Positions 12,501 to 19,091 of a stretch of DNA of 64,000 bases are shown one piece after another. Source of the stretch: Ruania alkalisoli (GTDB lineage: Bacteria; Actinomycetota; Actinomycetes; Actinomycetales; Beutenbergiaceae). The position numbers were made by a program, and so were the translations under genes. Below the pieces are notes generated by a model. It saw nothing but the letters and a program-made list of their open reading frames with translations. It did not search any database and was not told the origin of the DNA. The first letter of the stretch is position 1. The number at the start of each line of letters is the position of its first letter. The DNA is taken from contig NZ_CP063169.1 in NCBI RefSeq assembly GCF_014960965.1, forward strand, positions 1,273,581-1,337,580, given 5' to 3'.

Positions 12501-12623
12501 GTGGAGACAGACCTGCTGGAGCGGCCGGGGCCGACGCGGGCCGGGGTGCGGGCGAGCGGTGAACGGGCGCACCTGAGTCTGCGTCCGTTCCAGCTGTGCA
12601 CGCTGCGCTTCTCGCGCGCCTGA
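9600..12623 (+). CDS. alpha-mannosidase, glycoside hydrolase family 38
   Basis: Large cytoplasmic alpha-mannosidase of 1007 residues, no signal peptide. The N-terminal region is followed by the GH38 catalytic domain with zinc ligands in VGHAHIDSAWLWP (His262, His264, Asp266 counted from the GTG) and the nucleophile Asp376 in WLPDSFGYSGALPQ; the helical middle region and C-terminal beta domains complete the family layout. GTG 9600 is chosen for the GAAGG 7 nt upstream and because the TAGGTT at 9557-9562 would place the transcript start at about 9569, after the upstream alternative start 9561. It probably degrades mannosides taken up from outside; no dedicated transporter is adjacent. Confidence 0.93.
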   Translation: MHDTTARTEHRLRRFISERLLPAKYRAREPLGITAWEVPDEPVPFTEAVNQEYRPFEAGTPWGRPWSTVWFRLTGAVPTEWADQIAEECELELVVDLGFTTAQPGFQAEGALWTPEGRILKGLEPRNQHLGLAPGTRELDLFVEAAANPDVPDGQWIKPTPMGDKATAGTDPIYTFRAADLALLDRDVFELTADVLALQGLMLELDPTSPRRAQILRALEDMMDAVDPDDVAGTAAQGRRLLEGVLRARATASAHQVHAVGHAHIDSAWLWPVRETVRKCARTFSNVLDLMDRDPEFTFACSSAQQYAWIKEYYPELYTRIATRVREGRFIPVGGMWVESDTNMPGGEAMARQFVTGTQFFIDEFGVEPREVWLPDSFGYSGALPQIAKASGKEYFLTQKISWNDTNTMPHHTFDWQGIDGTRIFTHFPPVDTYNSMLDATELARAERQYAEKGRANTSLAPYGYGDGGGGPTRELVAQAHRVADLEGSPQVVLSTPEEFFDAARTEYPSPPVWTGEMYLEYHRGTYTSQHRTKAGNRRSEHLLREAELWASTATVRVGAEYPAESLQRIWRQVLLQQFHDILPGSSIAWVHREAERHYEEIIAELNAIIETAIGHLVRDGERDLSLNAGPYAVGGVPALGGATTSEPHAEARLEAVGSDWVLTNSRVRVTVDERGLITSLVDLAADRDVIPAGRVGNLLQVHRDIPNEWDAWDIDAHYRHVVTDLDMADEITTETHGHAVAVVVRRTFGQSSITQRIELAAEGDVQITTEADWHERQKLLKLAFPLDLAAERATSEIQFGHMHRPTAVNTSWDAARFETVAHRWVHVGEPDFGVAVANDVTYGHDIHADTDDAGNPITVVRQSLLRAPLFPDPDADQGRHVLRTTVAVGVGIDGAVRAGYATNLPVRRVRGEREVAPLLAVDHPGVVVEAVKLAEDGSGDVVVRLYEAHGQRAEAVVTAGFETTGAVETDLLERPGPTRAGVRASGERAHLSLRPFQLCTLRFSRA

Positions 12624-12684
12624 CCTCAACTCCGCAGGTCGAACGCTGACCTGTTCGGCGTCTCGGGCCGCAACGCCGACCAAC

Positions 12685-12720
12685 TCAGCGCTCGCGCTAG
12701 GTGTCAGCGCTCGCGCTAGG
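12685..12720. repeat. 17-bp direct repeat
   Basis: TCAGCGCTCGCGCTAGG occurs twice with 2 bp between copies (12685-12701 and 12704-12720), between the alpha-mannosidase gene and the first PPGW gene. Each copy contains the near-palindromic AGCGCTCGCGCT. Role unknown; it may be a slipped duplication. Confidence 0.6.
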
Positions 12721-12727
12721 CGGATTG

Positions 12728-12741
12728 GGGGAGGTCTCCCC
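12728..12741. promoter_or_regulatory. palindrome upstream of PPGW paralogue A
   Basis: GGGGAG-GT-CTCCCC, centred about 42 bp upstream of the -10 hexamer TACAGT. The paralogue's promoter has the same palindrome at the same offset. Confidence 0.55.
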
Positions 12742-12775
12742 GGCTTCGCTGGGTGTGCCGCGCGGCGGGTCTCGC

Positions 12776-12781
12776 TACAGT
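12776..12781 (+). promoter_or_regulatory. -10 element of PPGW paralogue A (leaderless)
   Basis: TACAGT followed by 6 nt and the ATG at 12788. Confidence 0.5.
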
Positions 12782-12787
12782 GCGCAT

Positions 12788-13537
12788 ATGGCGCAGCGAT
12801 TCAACCCACCTCCGGGCTGGCACGTTCCTGCCGGCTTCACACCGACTCCGGGCTGGCAGCCGGATCCGTCGTGGCCGGCGCCGCCTACGGGCTGGAACTT
12901 CTGGGTGGATGATGCTGCCGGCTACGGCTCGGCCAGTGGGTTTGGCATGGGCGGCGGATATGGAGAGGCGGGCGGGTACGGTCAGTCCGGGTACTCCGCT
13001 GGCCCGGGTATGCGCCACGCCGGCGGCCCTGGGATCGAGGATCCGCGCAACCCCGGGATGCGCGCGGCGGGCTCGCCCGGGGTGCACGGTGCCGGTGGCG
13101 CCTACGATCCAGCCCCTTCCACCGGTGCGGCAGGACCGCACGATGCAGGGCACGCAGGTGCACACGGGAACCCGTACGATCCGTCTCCGAACACCGGGCA
13201 GCCGGGCCAGTACGACCCGTCGTCCGTGTCTGGCAGCGTCCACCTGGCGATCGCCGAGAAGAAGGTGAAACTCGCCGGCAAGCAATCGTTGATGGGGATC
13301 GTCTTCGTCGCCGTTGCGGTGATCATCAACCTCGTGAGCGGCGACCGCGCGACGTTTCTGTGGGGAGTCCTGCTCGTCGGGGTGTTCATCACGATCAGGG
13401 GGATCGTCAACTACGTGAAGGCGCGCAAGGACCTGTCAGCCGCTCGTGCGGCGACCGGCGGCGGTCTCTATGGCACTGACCTGGGCGGCTCCGACCCAGG
13501 GTTCGGCGGCAGCCGGAACGACGACCTGTACCGCTGA
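12788..13537 (+). CDS. PPGW-module membrane protein, paralogue A
   Basis: 249 residues in three parts. Residues 1-42 are a Trp/Pro-rich module (MAQRFNPPPGWHVPAGF, then PTPGWQPDPSWPAPPTGWNF, then WVDD). A Gly/Ala/Pro linker (43-150) includes two YDPxPxxG units. Two hydrophobic helices (about 168-185 and 189-208) are followed by a basic amphipathic stretch and a conserved ending GGGLYG...DDLYR. Such N-terminal modules are common on actinobacterial membrane proteins of unknown role. ATG 12788 is supported by alignment with paralogue B, which starts at the same module position; the upstream in-frame extension has no counterpart. No enzyme motif is present. Confidence 0.75.
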   Translation: MAQRFNPPPGWHVPAGFTPTPGWQPDPSWPAPPTGWNFWVDDAAGYGSASGFGMGGGYGEAGGYGQSGYSAGPGMRHAGGPGIEDPRNPGMRAAGSPGVHGAGGAYDPAPSTGAAGPHDAGHAGAHGNPYDPSPNTGQPGQYDPSSVSGSVHLAIAEKKVKLAGKQSLMGIVFVAVAVIINLVSGDRATFLWGVLLVGVFITIRGIVNYVKARKDLSAARAATGGGLYGTDLGGSDPGFGGSRNDDLYR

Positions 13538-13808
13538 CGCGCTTCGCCACCACGTGGCAGCTCACACGACTCGACCCTCGCAGGTCGCGCGACCCGGAAC
13601 AGTCGCACACTGCCACGCTCTTCCCCTTGCCCGTCCCTCTACCTGCCCACCGCCTCCACCTGCCCGCCCACGGGCCGAACTATCGGCCCCTTCTCGGGTT
13701 CGACCATGAATTTCGGACCCTTCGAGAAGCGGGCCACGTCTGGTACCGATCGCTGCGGCAGATGAGGTGGTGAGCGCCGGCCGAACTGAGCGCTCACCAG
13801 GAACCGAC
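13538..13808. other. non-coding spacer between the PPGW paralogues
   Basis: This stretch holds no convincing gene on either strand. It has pyrimidine-rich GC sequence and short inverted segments (for example GGTGAGCGCC...GAGCGCTCACC near 13768-13800), possibly the terminator of paralogue A. The promoter elements of paralogue B follow it. Confidence 0.4.
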
Positions 13809-13822
13809 GGGGAGACCTCCCC
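13809..13822. promoter_or_regulatory. palindrome upstream of PPGW paralogue B
   Basis: GGGGAG-AC-CTCCCC, about 42 bp upstream of the -10 hexamer TACTGT and 55 bp before the ATG, matching the geometry at paralogue A. Confidence 0.55.
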
Positions 13823-13857
13823 GTTGGGTGGATGTGTGGATCGCGGGTATCGCTCGG

Positions 13858-13863
13858 TACTGT
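13858..13863 (+). promoter_or_regulatory. -10 element of PPGW paralogue B (leaderless)
   Basis: TACTGT followed by 7 nt and the ATG at 13871. Confidence 0.5.
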
Positions 13864-13870
13864 CAGCACC

Positions 13871-14605
13871 ATGACACAGCGCTTCAATCCTCCGCCCGGC
13901 TGGCAGGTCCCGTCTGGATTCGTGCCTACACCAGGGTGGCAGCCGGATCCGTCGTGGCCGGCAGCTCCGGCCGGCTGGAACTTCTGGGTGGACGATGCCA
14001 CTGATTCTGCAACGGCCGGCGCCCATGGTTCGGGAGTTCCCGGTGCGGCAACGTCCCCCGGGATGGCTGACGCGGGAACCCCAGGAGTGCACGCTCAGGC
14101 GGGTGCATATGACCCGGCGCCCAGCGCGGGGCAGCCAGGAACCTACGCGAGCGGGCAGCCGGGTGCGTACGGTCAGGCGGGTTCGTACGGACCCAGCCCC
14201 GCCACCGGTGCTGGTGCTATCAATCCCGCGGTGGCCCCCGGCGCCGGCGGATTCGACGCCTCACAAGCGGCGGGCAGCGCCAGTATGGCGTTGGCAGAGC
14301 AGCAGGTGAAGAGCCAGAAGGGCGCGATGCTCATCGGGTTCGGAGTGGCGGCAGCCGCGGTGCTGATCACGATCGTGTCGCTTGCCATCGCGGTGAGCCA
14401 GGGTGGTGACCGGTTCTGGTTCCCCTGGTACTTCGGCCTTCTCGGCCTCGCGCTGGGAATCCGCGGCGCCATCATGCACCGCAAGGCGAAGAAGGAGCTG
14501 GCAGCCGCGCAGGCAGCATCAGGCGGGGGTCTGTACGGCTCCGGGATGGGCGGCACGGATTTGCCGGGTTCCGGTAGCAACCCGAACGGCGACCTGTACC
14601 GCTGA
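13871..14605 (+). CDS. PPGW-module membrane protein, paralogue B
   Basis: 244 residues, tandem paralogue of the preceding protein. The N-terminal module (MTQRFNPPPGWQVPSGF, PTPGWQPDPSWPA, GWNFWVDD) is nearly identical. The linker is Gln/Gly/Ala/Tyr-rich with YDPAPSAG and repeated GQPG/GQAG units, and diverges strongly from A. Two helices follow (AMLIGFGVAAAAVLITIVSLAIA and WYFGLLGLALGIRGAIM), then the shared HRKAKKEL-type basic segment and GGGLYGSGMGG...GDLYR ending. Conserved ends with a free linker suggest the two termini carry the function. Function unknown. Confidence 0.75.
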   Translation: MTQRFNPPPGWQVPSGFVPTPGWQPDPSWPAAPAGWNFWVDDATDSATAGAHGSGVPGAATSPGMADAGTPGVHAQAGAYDPAPSAGQPGTYASGQPGAYGQAGSYGPSPATGAGAINPAVAPGAGGFDASQAAGSASMALAEQQVKSQKGAMLIGFGVAAAAVLITIVSLAIAVSQGGDRFWFPWYFGLLGLALGIRGAIMHRKAKKELAAAQAASGGGLYGSGMGGTDLPGSGSNPNGDLYR

Positions 14606-14631
14606 CCCACTGACGGGTCCAACAAGCTCCA

Positions 14632-14768
14632 GCATCGTCAACATCCGCGCGACTCGACGATCGACAACTCTTGACTCCTTAGTCGACAAACTCTCGACTG
14701 AGACGTCAATATTTTCTCGACTGGCGGTTCTACATTCTCTCGACTAGAAGGTCCACAAACTCTAGAAT
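14632..14768. repeat. six degenerate tandem 23-bp repeats abutting the DUF4143 gene
   Basis: The units end at 14654, 14676, 14699, 14722, 14745 and 14768, i.e. spacing 22, 23, 23, 23, 23. The unit pattern is a variable 5' part, then GTC-n-ACAA-n-CTCTCGACT; the last octamer is TTGACT, TCGACT (three times) or TAGAAT in successive units, and the first unit is the weakest. The array is AT-richer than its surroundings and ends 6 nt before the ATG at 14775. The exact periodicity, about two helical turns, suggests cooperative binding of a protein or an array of operator/iteron sites rather than a promoter. Confidence 0.7.
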
Positions 14769-14774
14769 CGCTCC

Positions 14775-16037
14775 ATGGCTGCCGATCCGAGAACGTACCT
14801 GCCGCGCGTGGTGGACGAGGAGCTGGATGACCTCCTGCGCATCTCCGGCGCCGTCCTGATCGAGGGGCCGAAGGCCTGCGGCAAGACGGAGACCGGGCGG
14901 CGGGCAGCCTCGAGCGAGGTGCGCGTGGACGTGGATCCGCAGGTCGAAACGATCATGGCAGTTGATCCGGCGCTGCTCCTGACCGGTGAAACGCCGCGAC
15001 TTCTTGACGAGTGGCAGGCGGAGTCGCAGCTGTGGAACTTCGTACGACGAGCGGTGGACGACCGCCAGCAGAAGGGGCAGTTCATCCTCACTGGGTCGGC
15101 GCAGCCGGTCGAGGACGCACGAATGCACTCAGGGGCCGACCGTATTGCCCGACTGCGGATGCGGCCGATGACTCTCTGGGAGTCAGGCCAGTCGAGCGGC
15201 GAGGTGAGTCTTCGGTCGCTGCTGGCAGGTGAGGACCCGTCGACCGTCGTCAAGGAGCCTGACCTGGCAGGTATCGTCGCCGCGCTCGTCCGCGGGGGGT
15301 GGCCGAGTGTCCAGGGTGCGTCCCTCGCCGATGCCCGAACCGAGATCCAGCACTATGTGGATCTCCTCGCCGAAGTGGACATCAGCGCCGTCTCCGATCG
15401 TCGCCGGGACCCGAACCGGGTGCGCCAGCTGTTGCGCTCGTTGGCACGCGGTTCGGCAACTGAGTCGAGCATCTCCACCTTGGCCTCGGACGTGGTCGAG
15501 AGCGGGGACGTGCTCGCGTGGGAGACCGTCGTCGACTATCTCGACGCCCTTGCCCGGCTCATGGTGGTCGAAGATGTCCCTGCCTGGTCCCAGCACCTAC
15601 GGTCCAGCGCGACCTTGCGCAAGGCGCCCAAACGGCACTTCGTCGACCCGTCGCTGGCGGTCGCTGCTCTGGGTGCCGGGCCGGAGGCGTTGATGCGTGA
15701 TCTCAACTTCACCGGGCAGTTGTTCGAGTCACTGGTGGTCAGGGATCTACGCGTCTATGGCCAGCGGCACGGGATCAGAGTGTTCCACGCACGGGATTCC
15801 TCCGGGCGTGAAGCAGACGCAGTCCTGCAGCGGCGCGACGGTGCGTGGATGGCAGTCGAGATCAAACTTGGGCCAGGCGCAGTCGACGACGCAGCGAACT
15901 CCTTGCTGCGGTTTGCCGAGAACGTCGACGAACGCACCGGTCAGTTCCTGGGGTTGCTCGTTATCACGGGTTGGGGCCTCGCACACCGCCGCGACGACGG
16001 TGTGCAGGTCGTGCCGCTGACCGCCCTGCGGGACTGA
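14775..16037 (+). CDS. AAA ATPase with C-terminal DUF4143 domain
   Basis: 420 residues. An N-terminal AAA_14 ATPase domain has Walker A GPKACGKT (31-38), a Walker B-like RLLDEW (75-80) and sensor ILTGSAQP (104-111). A DUF4143 region follows, with FVDPSLAVAALG, LNFTGQLFESLVVRDL and a PD-(D/E)xK-like signature GREADAVL...MAVEIKLG near 348-367. Members of this large family are encoded as single mobile-looking genes with patchy distribution; their role is unsettled (suggestions include regulation and toxin-like roles). The 23-bp repeats upstream point to dedicated control. No partner gene is adjacent. Confidence 0.88.
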   Translation: MAADPRTYLPRVVDEELDDLLRISGAVLIEGPKACGKTETGRRAASSEVRVDVDPQVETIMAVDPALLLTGETPRLLDEWQAESQLWNFVRRAVDDRQQKGQFILTGSAQPVEDARMHSGADRIARLRMRPMTLWESGQSSGEVSLRSLLAGEDPSTVVKEPDLAGIVAALVRGGWPSVQGASLADARTEIQHYVDLLAEVDISAVSDRRRDPNRVRQLLRSLARGSATESSISTLASDVVESGDVLAWETVVDYLDALARLMVVEDVPAWSQHLRSSATLRKAPKRHFVDPSLAVAALGAGPEALMRDLNFTGQLFESLVVRDLRVYGQRHGIRVFHARDSSGREADAVLQRRDGAWMAVEIKLGPGAVDDAANSLLRFAENVDERTGQFLGLLVITGWGLAHRRDDGVQVVPLTALRD

Positions 16038-16044
16038 CTTTCAG

Positions 16045-16062
16045 CACCGACCGCCCTCGGTG
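16045..16062. terminator. short hairpin between convergent genes
   Basis: CACCGA/TCGGTG (6 bp) with a 6-nt loop in the 33-bp gap between the DUF4143 ATPase and purU. Modest strength. Confidence 0.4.
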
Positions 16063-16070
16063 TTCAAGCG

Positions 16071-16937
16071 TCAGCGGAACACGACCGTCCGGTGCCCGTT
16101 CAGCAGCACCCGGTGCTCGGCATGCCAGCGCACCGCGCGGGCGAGCACCCGGCGCTCCACGTCCTGCCCGATCGCCACGAGCTCGGTGACGTCGTCGGCG
16201 TGGGTCACCCGCTCCACGTCCTGCTCGATGATCGGCCCCTCGTCCAGCGACGCCGTCGCATAGTGGGCGGTGGCGCCGATCAGCTTGACGCCGCGGTCGT
16301 GGGCCTGGGCATACGGGCGAGCGCCCTTGAAACTCGGCAGGAACGAGTGGTGGATGTTGATCACCCGGCCCGCCAGCGCGGTGCACACCTCGTCGGAGAG
16401 GATCTGCATGTAGCGGGCCAGCACCACCAGCTCGACGTCGAGCTCCTCAACGAGTTCCAGCAGCCGCGCCTCCGCCTCGGCTTTCGTTGCCTTCGTGACC
16501 GGCACGTGATGGAAGCCCACCCCGTAGAACTCCGCCAGCGGCCGCAGCACGGTGTGGTTGGAGACCATGCCCACGATGTCGATCGGCAACCGCTGCGAGT
16601 GCGCCCGGTTCAGCAAGTCGCCCACGCAGTGCTCGGTGGTTGAGCCCAGGACCAGCGTCCGCATCGGGCGGCCCACCCGGTCCACGAGCCACGACATCGT
16701 GAACTGTTCGGCCACGGGCGCGATCGCAGTCTCCAGCTCGTTCTGCGTCAGGTCTCCTTCGACCTGCACCCGCATGAAGAACAGCCCGGTCTCCGGATCG
16801 CCGAACTGCTGGGACTCGGTGATGTTCCCGCCGCTGGTCGCGATCGCACCCGCCACGGCGTGCACGATCCCGGGCCGGTCCGGGCAGGAGAGGGTCAGTA
16901 CCCAGTGGGTGGCAGGTTCGGGATTGGCTGCATTCAT
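16071..16937 (-). CDS. purU: formyltetrahydrofolate deformylase
   Basis: Hydrolyses 10-formyl-THF to formate and THF, balancing the one-carbon pool. 288 residues: an N-terminal ACT regulatory domain (LTLSCPDRPGIVHAVAGAI, about 16-34) and a PurN-like hydrolase domain with NIHHSFLPSFKGA (catalytic Asn and His) and the distal Asp in SLDEGPIIEQ. ATG 16937 is chosen over the adjacent GTG 16940. It consumes the cofactor needed by purN and purH in this window and feeds back on the pool sensed by the ZTP riboswitches. Confidence 0.95.
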   Translation of the reverse strand: MNAANPEPATHWVLTLSCPDRPGIVHAVAGAIATSGGNITESQQFGDPETGLFFMRVQVEGDLTQNELETAIAPVAEQFTMSWLVDRVGRPMRTLVLGSTTEHCVGDLLNRAHSQRLPIDIVGMVSNHTVLRPLAEFYGVGFHHVPVTKATKAEAEARLLELVEELDVELVVLARYMQILSDEVCTALAGRVINIHHSFLPSFKGARPYAQAHDRGVKLIGATAHYATASLDEGPIIEQDVERVTHADDVTELVAIGQDVERRVLARAVRWHAEHRVLLNGHRTVVFR

Positions 16938-17032
16938 CACATCCGCGAGCGTAGTGCGCCACAGGTCACGAGGTGGACACGCTCGCCCGATGCGGTACGC
17001 ACGGAGTGCTCGGGGATGGAAGGATGGGTGCC

Positions 17033-17542
17033 ATGGATGAGCTGAAGATCGACGTCGTGGACGCCGAGCATGCCGGTGAGCTGCTCACCGTGCGCCGTGC
17101 CGCTTTCGTGACCGAGGCCCAGCTCTACGACGATCCGCACATCCCCGCGCTCACGCAGACCCTCGACGAGCTCGTGGAGGATCTGGAGCGTCCCGATGTC
17201 GTCACCCTCGGTGCCTGGGATGGTTCGCGCCTGGTGGGGTCGGTGCGGGTCGGCCTCGAAGAGGACCGTGCTCTGCTCGGCCGGCTCGCTGTCGCCCCAG
17301 ACCTGCAGGGCCAGGGCATCGGCACGCAGCTGCTGATGTCCGTCCTGCACTACCTGCCCGAGCAGACCCAGGAGGTCTGGGTGTTCACCGGACAGGACTC
17401 CAAGCAGAACCTCTCGCTCTACGCCAAGCACGGGTTTGAGCACCAGTACGACCAGAACGCTGGCGACCTCACCTACGCCTATCTGCGCAAGATCCTCGGG
17501 GGGATGGCAGGCGAGGAGGAGAGCTCCGCCGTCGGCGGCTGA
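17033..17542 (+). CDS. GNAT family N-acetyltransferase
   Basis: 169-residue acetyl-CoA-dependent acetyltransferase. Motif A is RLAVAPDLQGQGIGTQLL (about 82-99) and the C-terminal strand region includes LYAKHGFEHQ. ATG 17033 is chosen over 17024 because GGAAGG lies 8-9 nt upstream of it. The acceptor substrate cannot be inferred. It lies upstream of, but is probably not co-transcribed with, the riboswitch-controlled glyA. Confidence 0.85.
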   Translation: MDELKIDVVDAEHAGELLTVRRAAFVTEAQLYDDPHIPALTQTLDELVEDLERPDVVTLGAWDGSRLVGSVRVGLEEDRALLGRLAVAPDLQGQGIGTQLLMSVLHYLPEQTQEVWVFTGQDSKQNLSLYAKHGFEHQYDQNAGDLTYAYLRKILGGMAGEEESSAVGG

Positions 17543-17664
17543 AGGACCTCACGACGGCGGCCCTCACCCTGGCTACGCAGGGTGCCAGCTGCAGGGTGCC
17601 TGGGTAGGTACCCACCTGGTGAGGTGAACGTGAATAGCCGGTGTTCGCCGTCGGCGGCTCTTGC

Positions 17665-17670
17665 TAGGCT
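17665..17670 (+). promoter_or_regulatory. -10 element in front of the glyA riboswitch
   Basis: TAGGCT ends 5 nt before the first P1 nucleotide (17676), the same arrangement as at purH. Confidence 0.6.
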
Positions 17671-17673
17671 GAT

Positions 17674-17752
17674 CCCATCGCGACTGGCGCAGGTGGATCA
17701 CCACCGGGGAGCGATGCATAAGACGAGCCTCACGGTCGCCCGCCTGGGCCGC
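17674..17752 (+). ncRNA. ZTP (pfl) riboswitch controlling glyA-folD
   Basis: P1 CATCG (17676-17680) pairs with CGATG (17712-17716) around CGACTGGCG, the hairpin GGTGGATCACCACC and CGGGGAGC; after a 16-nt linker the P3 hairpin CGGTC/GGCCG (17733-17737 with 17747-17751) carries the invariant CCGCCTG loop. The aptamer is shorter than the purH copy but keeps every conserved block. The glyA ribosome-binding site TGGAGG starts about 24 nt after P3, in a segment (TGCATCC) that could be masked by GGATGCA-like pairing, so translational control is plausible. Confidence 0.93.
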
Positions 17753-17786
17753 GAGGGAACCGCCGATGCATCCACCTGGAGGATCC

Positions 17787-19091
17787 ATGACCCAGTCCAC
17801 CGTGCACCCGTCCACCCCGCTGCGTGACCAGAGCCTCGCCGAACTCGACCCCGAGATCGCTGCCGTCCTCGAGGGGGAGCTGGGCCGCCAGCGCGACACC
17901 CTCGAGATGATCGCGAGCGAGAACTTCGTCCCCCGCGCCGTCCTGCAGGCGCAGGGGTCGGTGCTGACCAACAAGTACGCCGAGGGCTACCCCGGCAAGC
18001 GGTACTACGGCGGCTGCGAGCAGGTCGACATCGCCGAGAACCTGGCGATCGACCGGGCCAAGGCGCTTTTCGGTGCCGAGTACGCGAACGTGCAGCCCCA
18101 CTCGGGAGCGACGGCCAACGCCGCCGTGCTGCACGCTTTGGCCACCCCGGGCGACACCATCCTCGGGCTGTCCCTCGCACACGGTGGGCACCTGACGCAC
18201 GGGATGAAGATCAACTTCTCCGGCAAGCTCTACAACGTGGCCGCCTACGGCGTGGACCCCGAGACCTACCGCGTGGACATGGACGCCGTGCGCGAGGCCG
18301 CCCTCGAGCACAAGCCGAAGGTGATCATCGCCGGGTGGTCCGCCTACCCGCGCCAGCTCGATTTCGCCGCCTTCCGCGAGATCGCCGACGAGGTCGGTGC
18401 CTACCTGTGGACCGATATGGCGCACTTCGCCGGCCTGGTGGCAGCGGGGCTGCACCCGAGTCCGGTGCCGCACTCCGACGTGGTTTCCACCACTGTGCAC
18501 AAGACCCTCGGTGGCCCGCGTTCCGGCCTGATCCTGGCCCGGGACGCCGAGGCCTTCGGAAAGAAGCTGAACTCGGCCGTCTTCCCCGGCCAGCAGGGTG
18601 GCCCGCTGATGCACGTGATCGCCGCGAAGGCGGTCGCGCTCAAGGTCGCCGCGGGCGAGGAGTTCAAGGCTCGACAGGAGCGCACGATCGCCGGCGCACA
18701 GATCCTCGCCGAGCGGCTCACCGGATCCGACGTCGCCGGCGCCGGGGTGTCGGTGCTCACTGGCGGCACCGACGTCCACCTCACCCTGGTGGACCTGCGG
18801 GAGTCCGCTCTCGACGGGCAGCAGGCAGAAGACCTGCTCCACACCGCCGGCATCACCGTGAACCGCAACGCCGTGCCCTTCGACCCGCGCCCGCCGCGGG
18901 TGACCTCCGGCCTGCGGATCGGCACCCCTGCCCTGGCATCCCGCGGGTTCGGCGAGACCGAGTTCCGCGAGGTGGCCGACATCATCGCCACCGTGCTCGC
19001 CGCCGGCCAGGGCGCGGACATCGAGGCCGCGACGGCACGGGTGAAGGCGCTGACGGACGGGTTCCCGCTCTACCCGGGGCTGCAGCAGTGA
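17787..19091 (+). CDS. glyA: serine hydroxymethyltransferase
   Basis: PLP enzyme converting serine and THF to glycine and 5,10-methylene-THF. 434 residues; conserved IASENFVP near the N-terminus, [13 protein letters not shown], and the PLP lysine in [14 protein letters not shown] (Lys239). ATG 17787 follows GGAGG with 7-8 nt spacing; the in-frame ATG at 17766 lies before that site and is rejected. First gene of a two-gene unit with folD under the ZTP riboswitch. Confidence 0.97.
   Translation: MTQSTVHPSTPLRDQSLAELDPEIAAVLEGELGRQRDTLEMIASENFVPRAVLQAQGSVLTNKYAEGYPGKRYYGGCEQVDIAENLAIDRAKALFGAEYANVQPHSGATANAAVLHALATPGDTILGLSLAHGGHLTHGMKINFSGKLYNVAAYGVDPETYRVDMDAVREAALEHKPKVIIAGWSAYPRQLDFAAFREIADEVGAYLWTDMAHFAGLVAAGLHPSPVPHSDVVSTTVHKTLGGPRSGLILARDAEAFGKKLNSAVFPGQQGGPLMHVIAAKAVALKVAAGEEFKARQERTIAGAQILAERLTGSDVAGAGVSVLTGGTDVHLTLVDLRESALDGQQAEDLLHTAGITVNRNAVPFDPRPPRVTSGLRIGTPALASRGFGETEFREVADIIATVLAAGQGADIEAATARVKALTDGFPLYPGLQQ

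Noticed and set aside
14632-14768. CRISPR array
   Set aside because: Units are contiguous 23-mers without unique spacers, and no cas gene is present.
17560-17640. GCAGGGTGCC direct repeat as a regulatory array before the glyA promoter
   Set aside because: Only two short copies in a GC-rich spacer upstream of the -10; position and similarity are not beyond chance.
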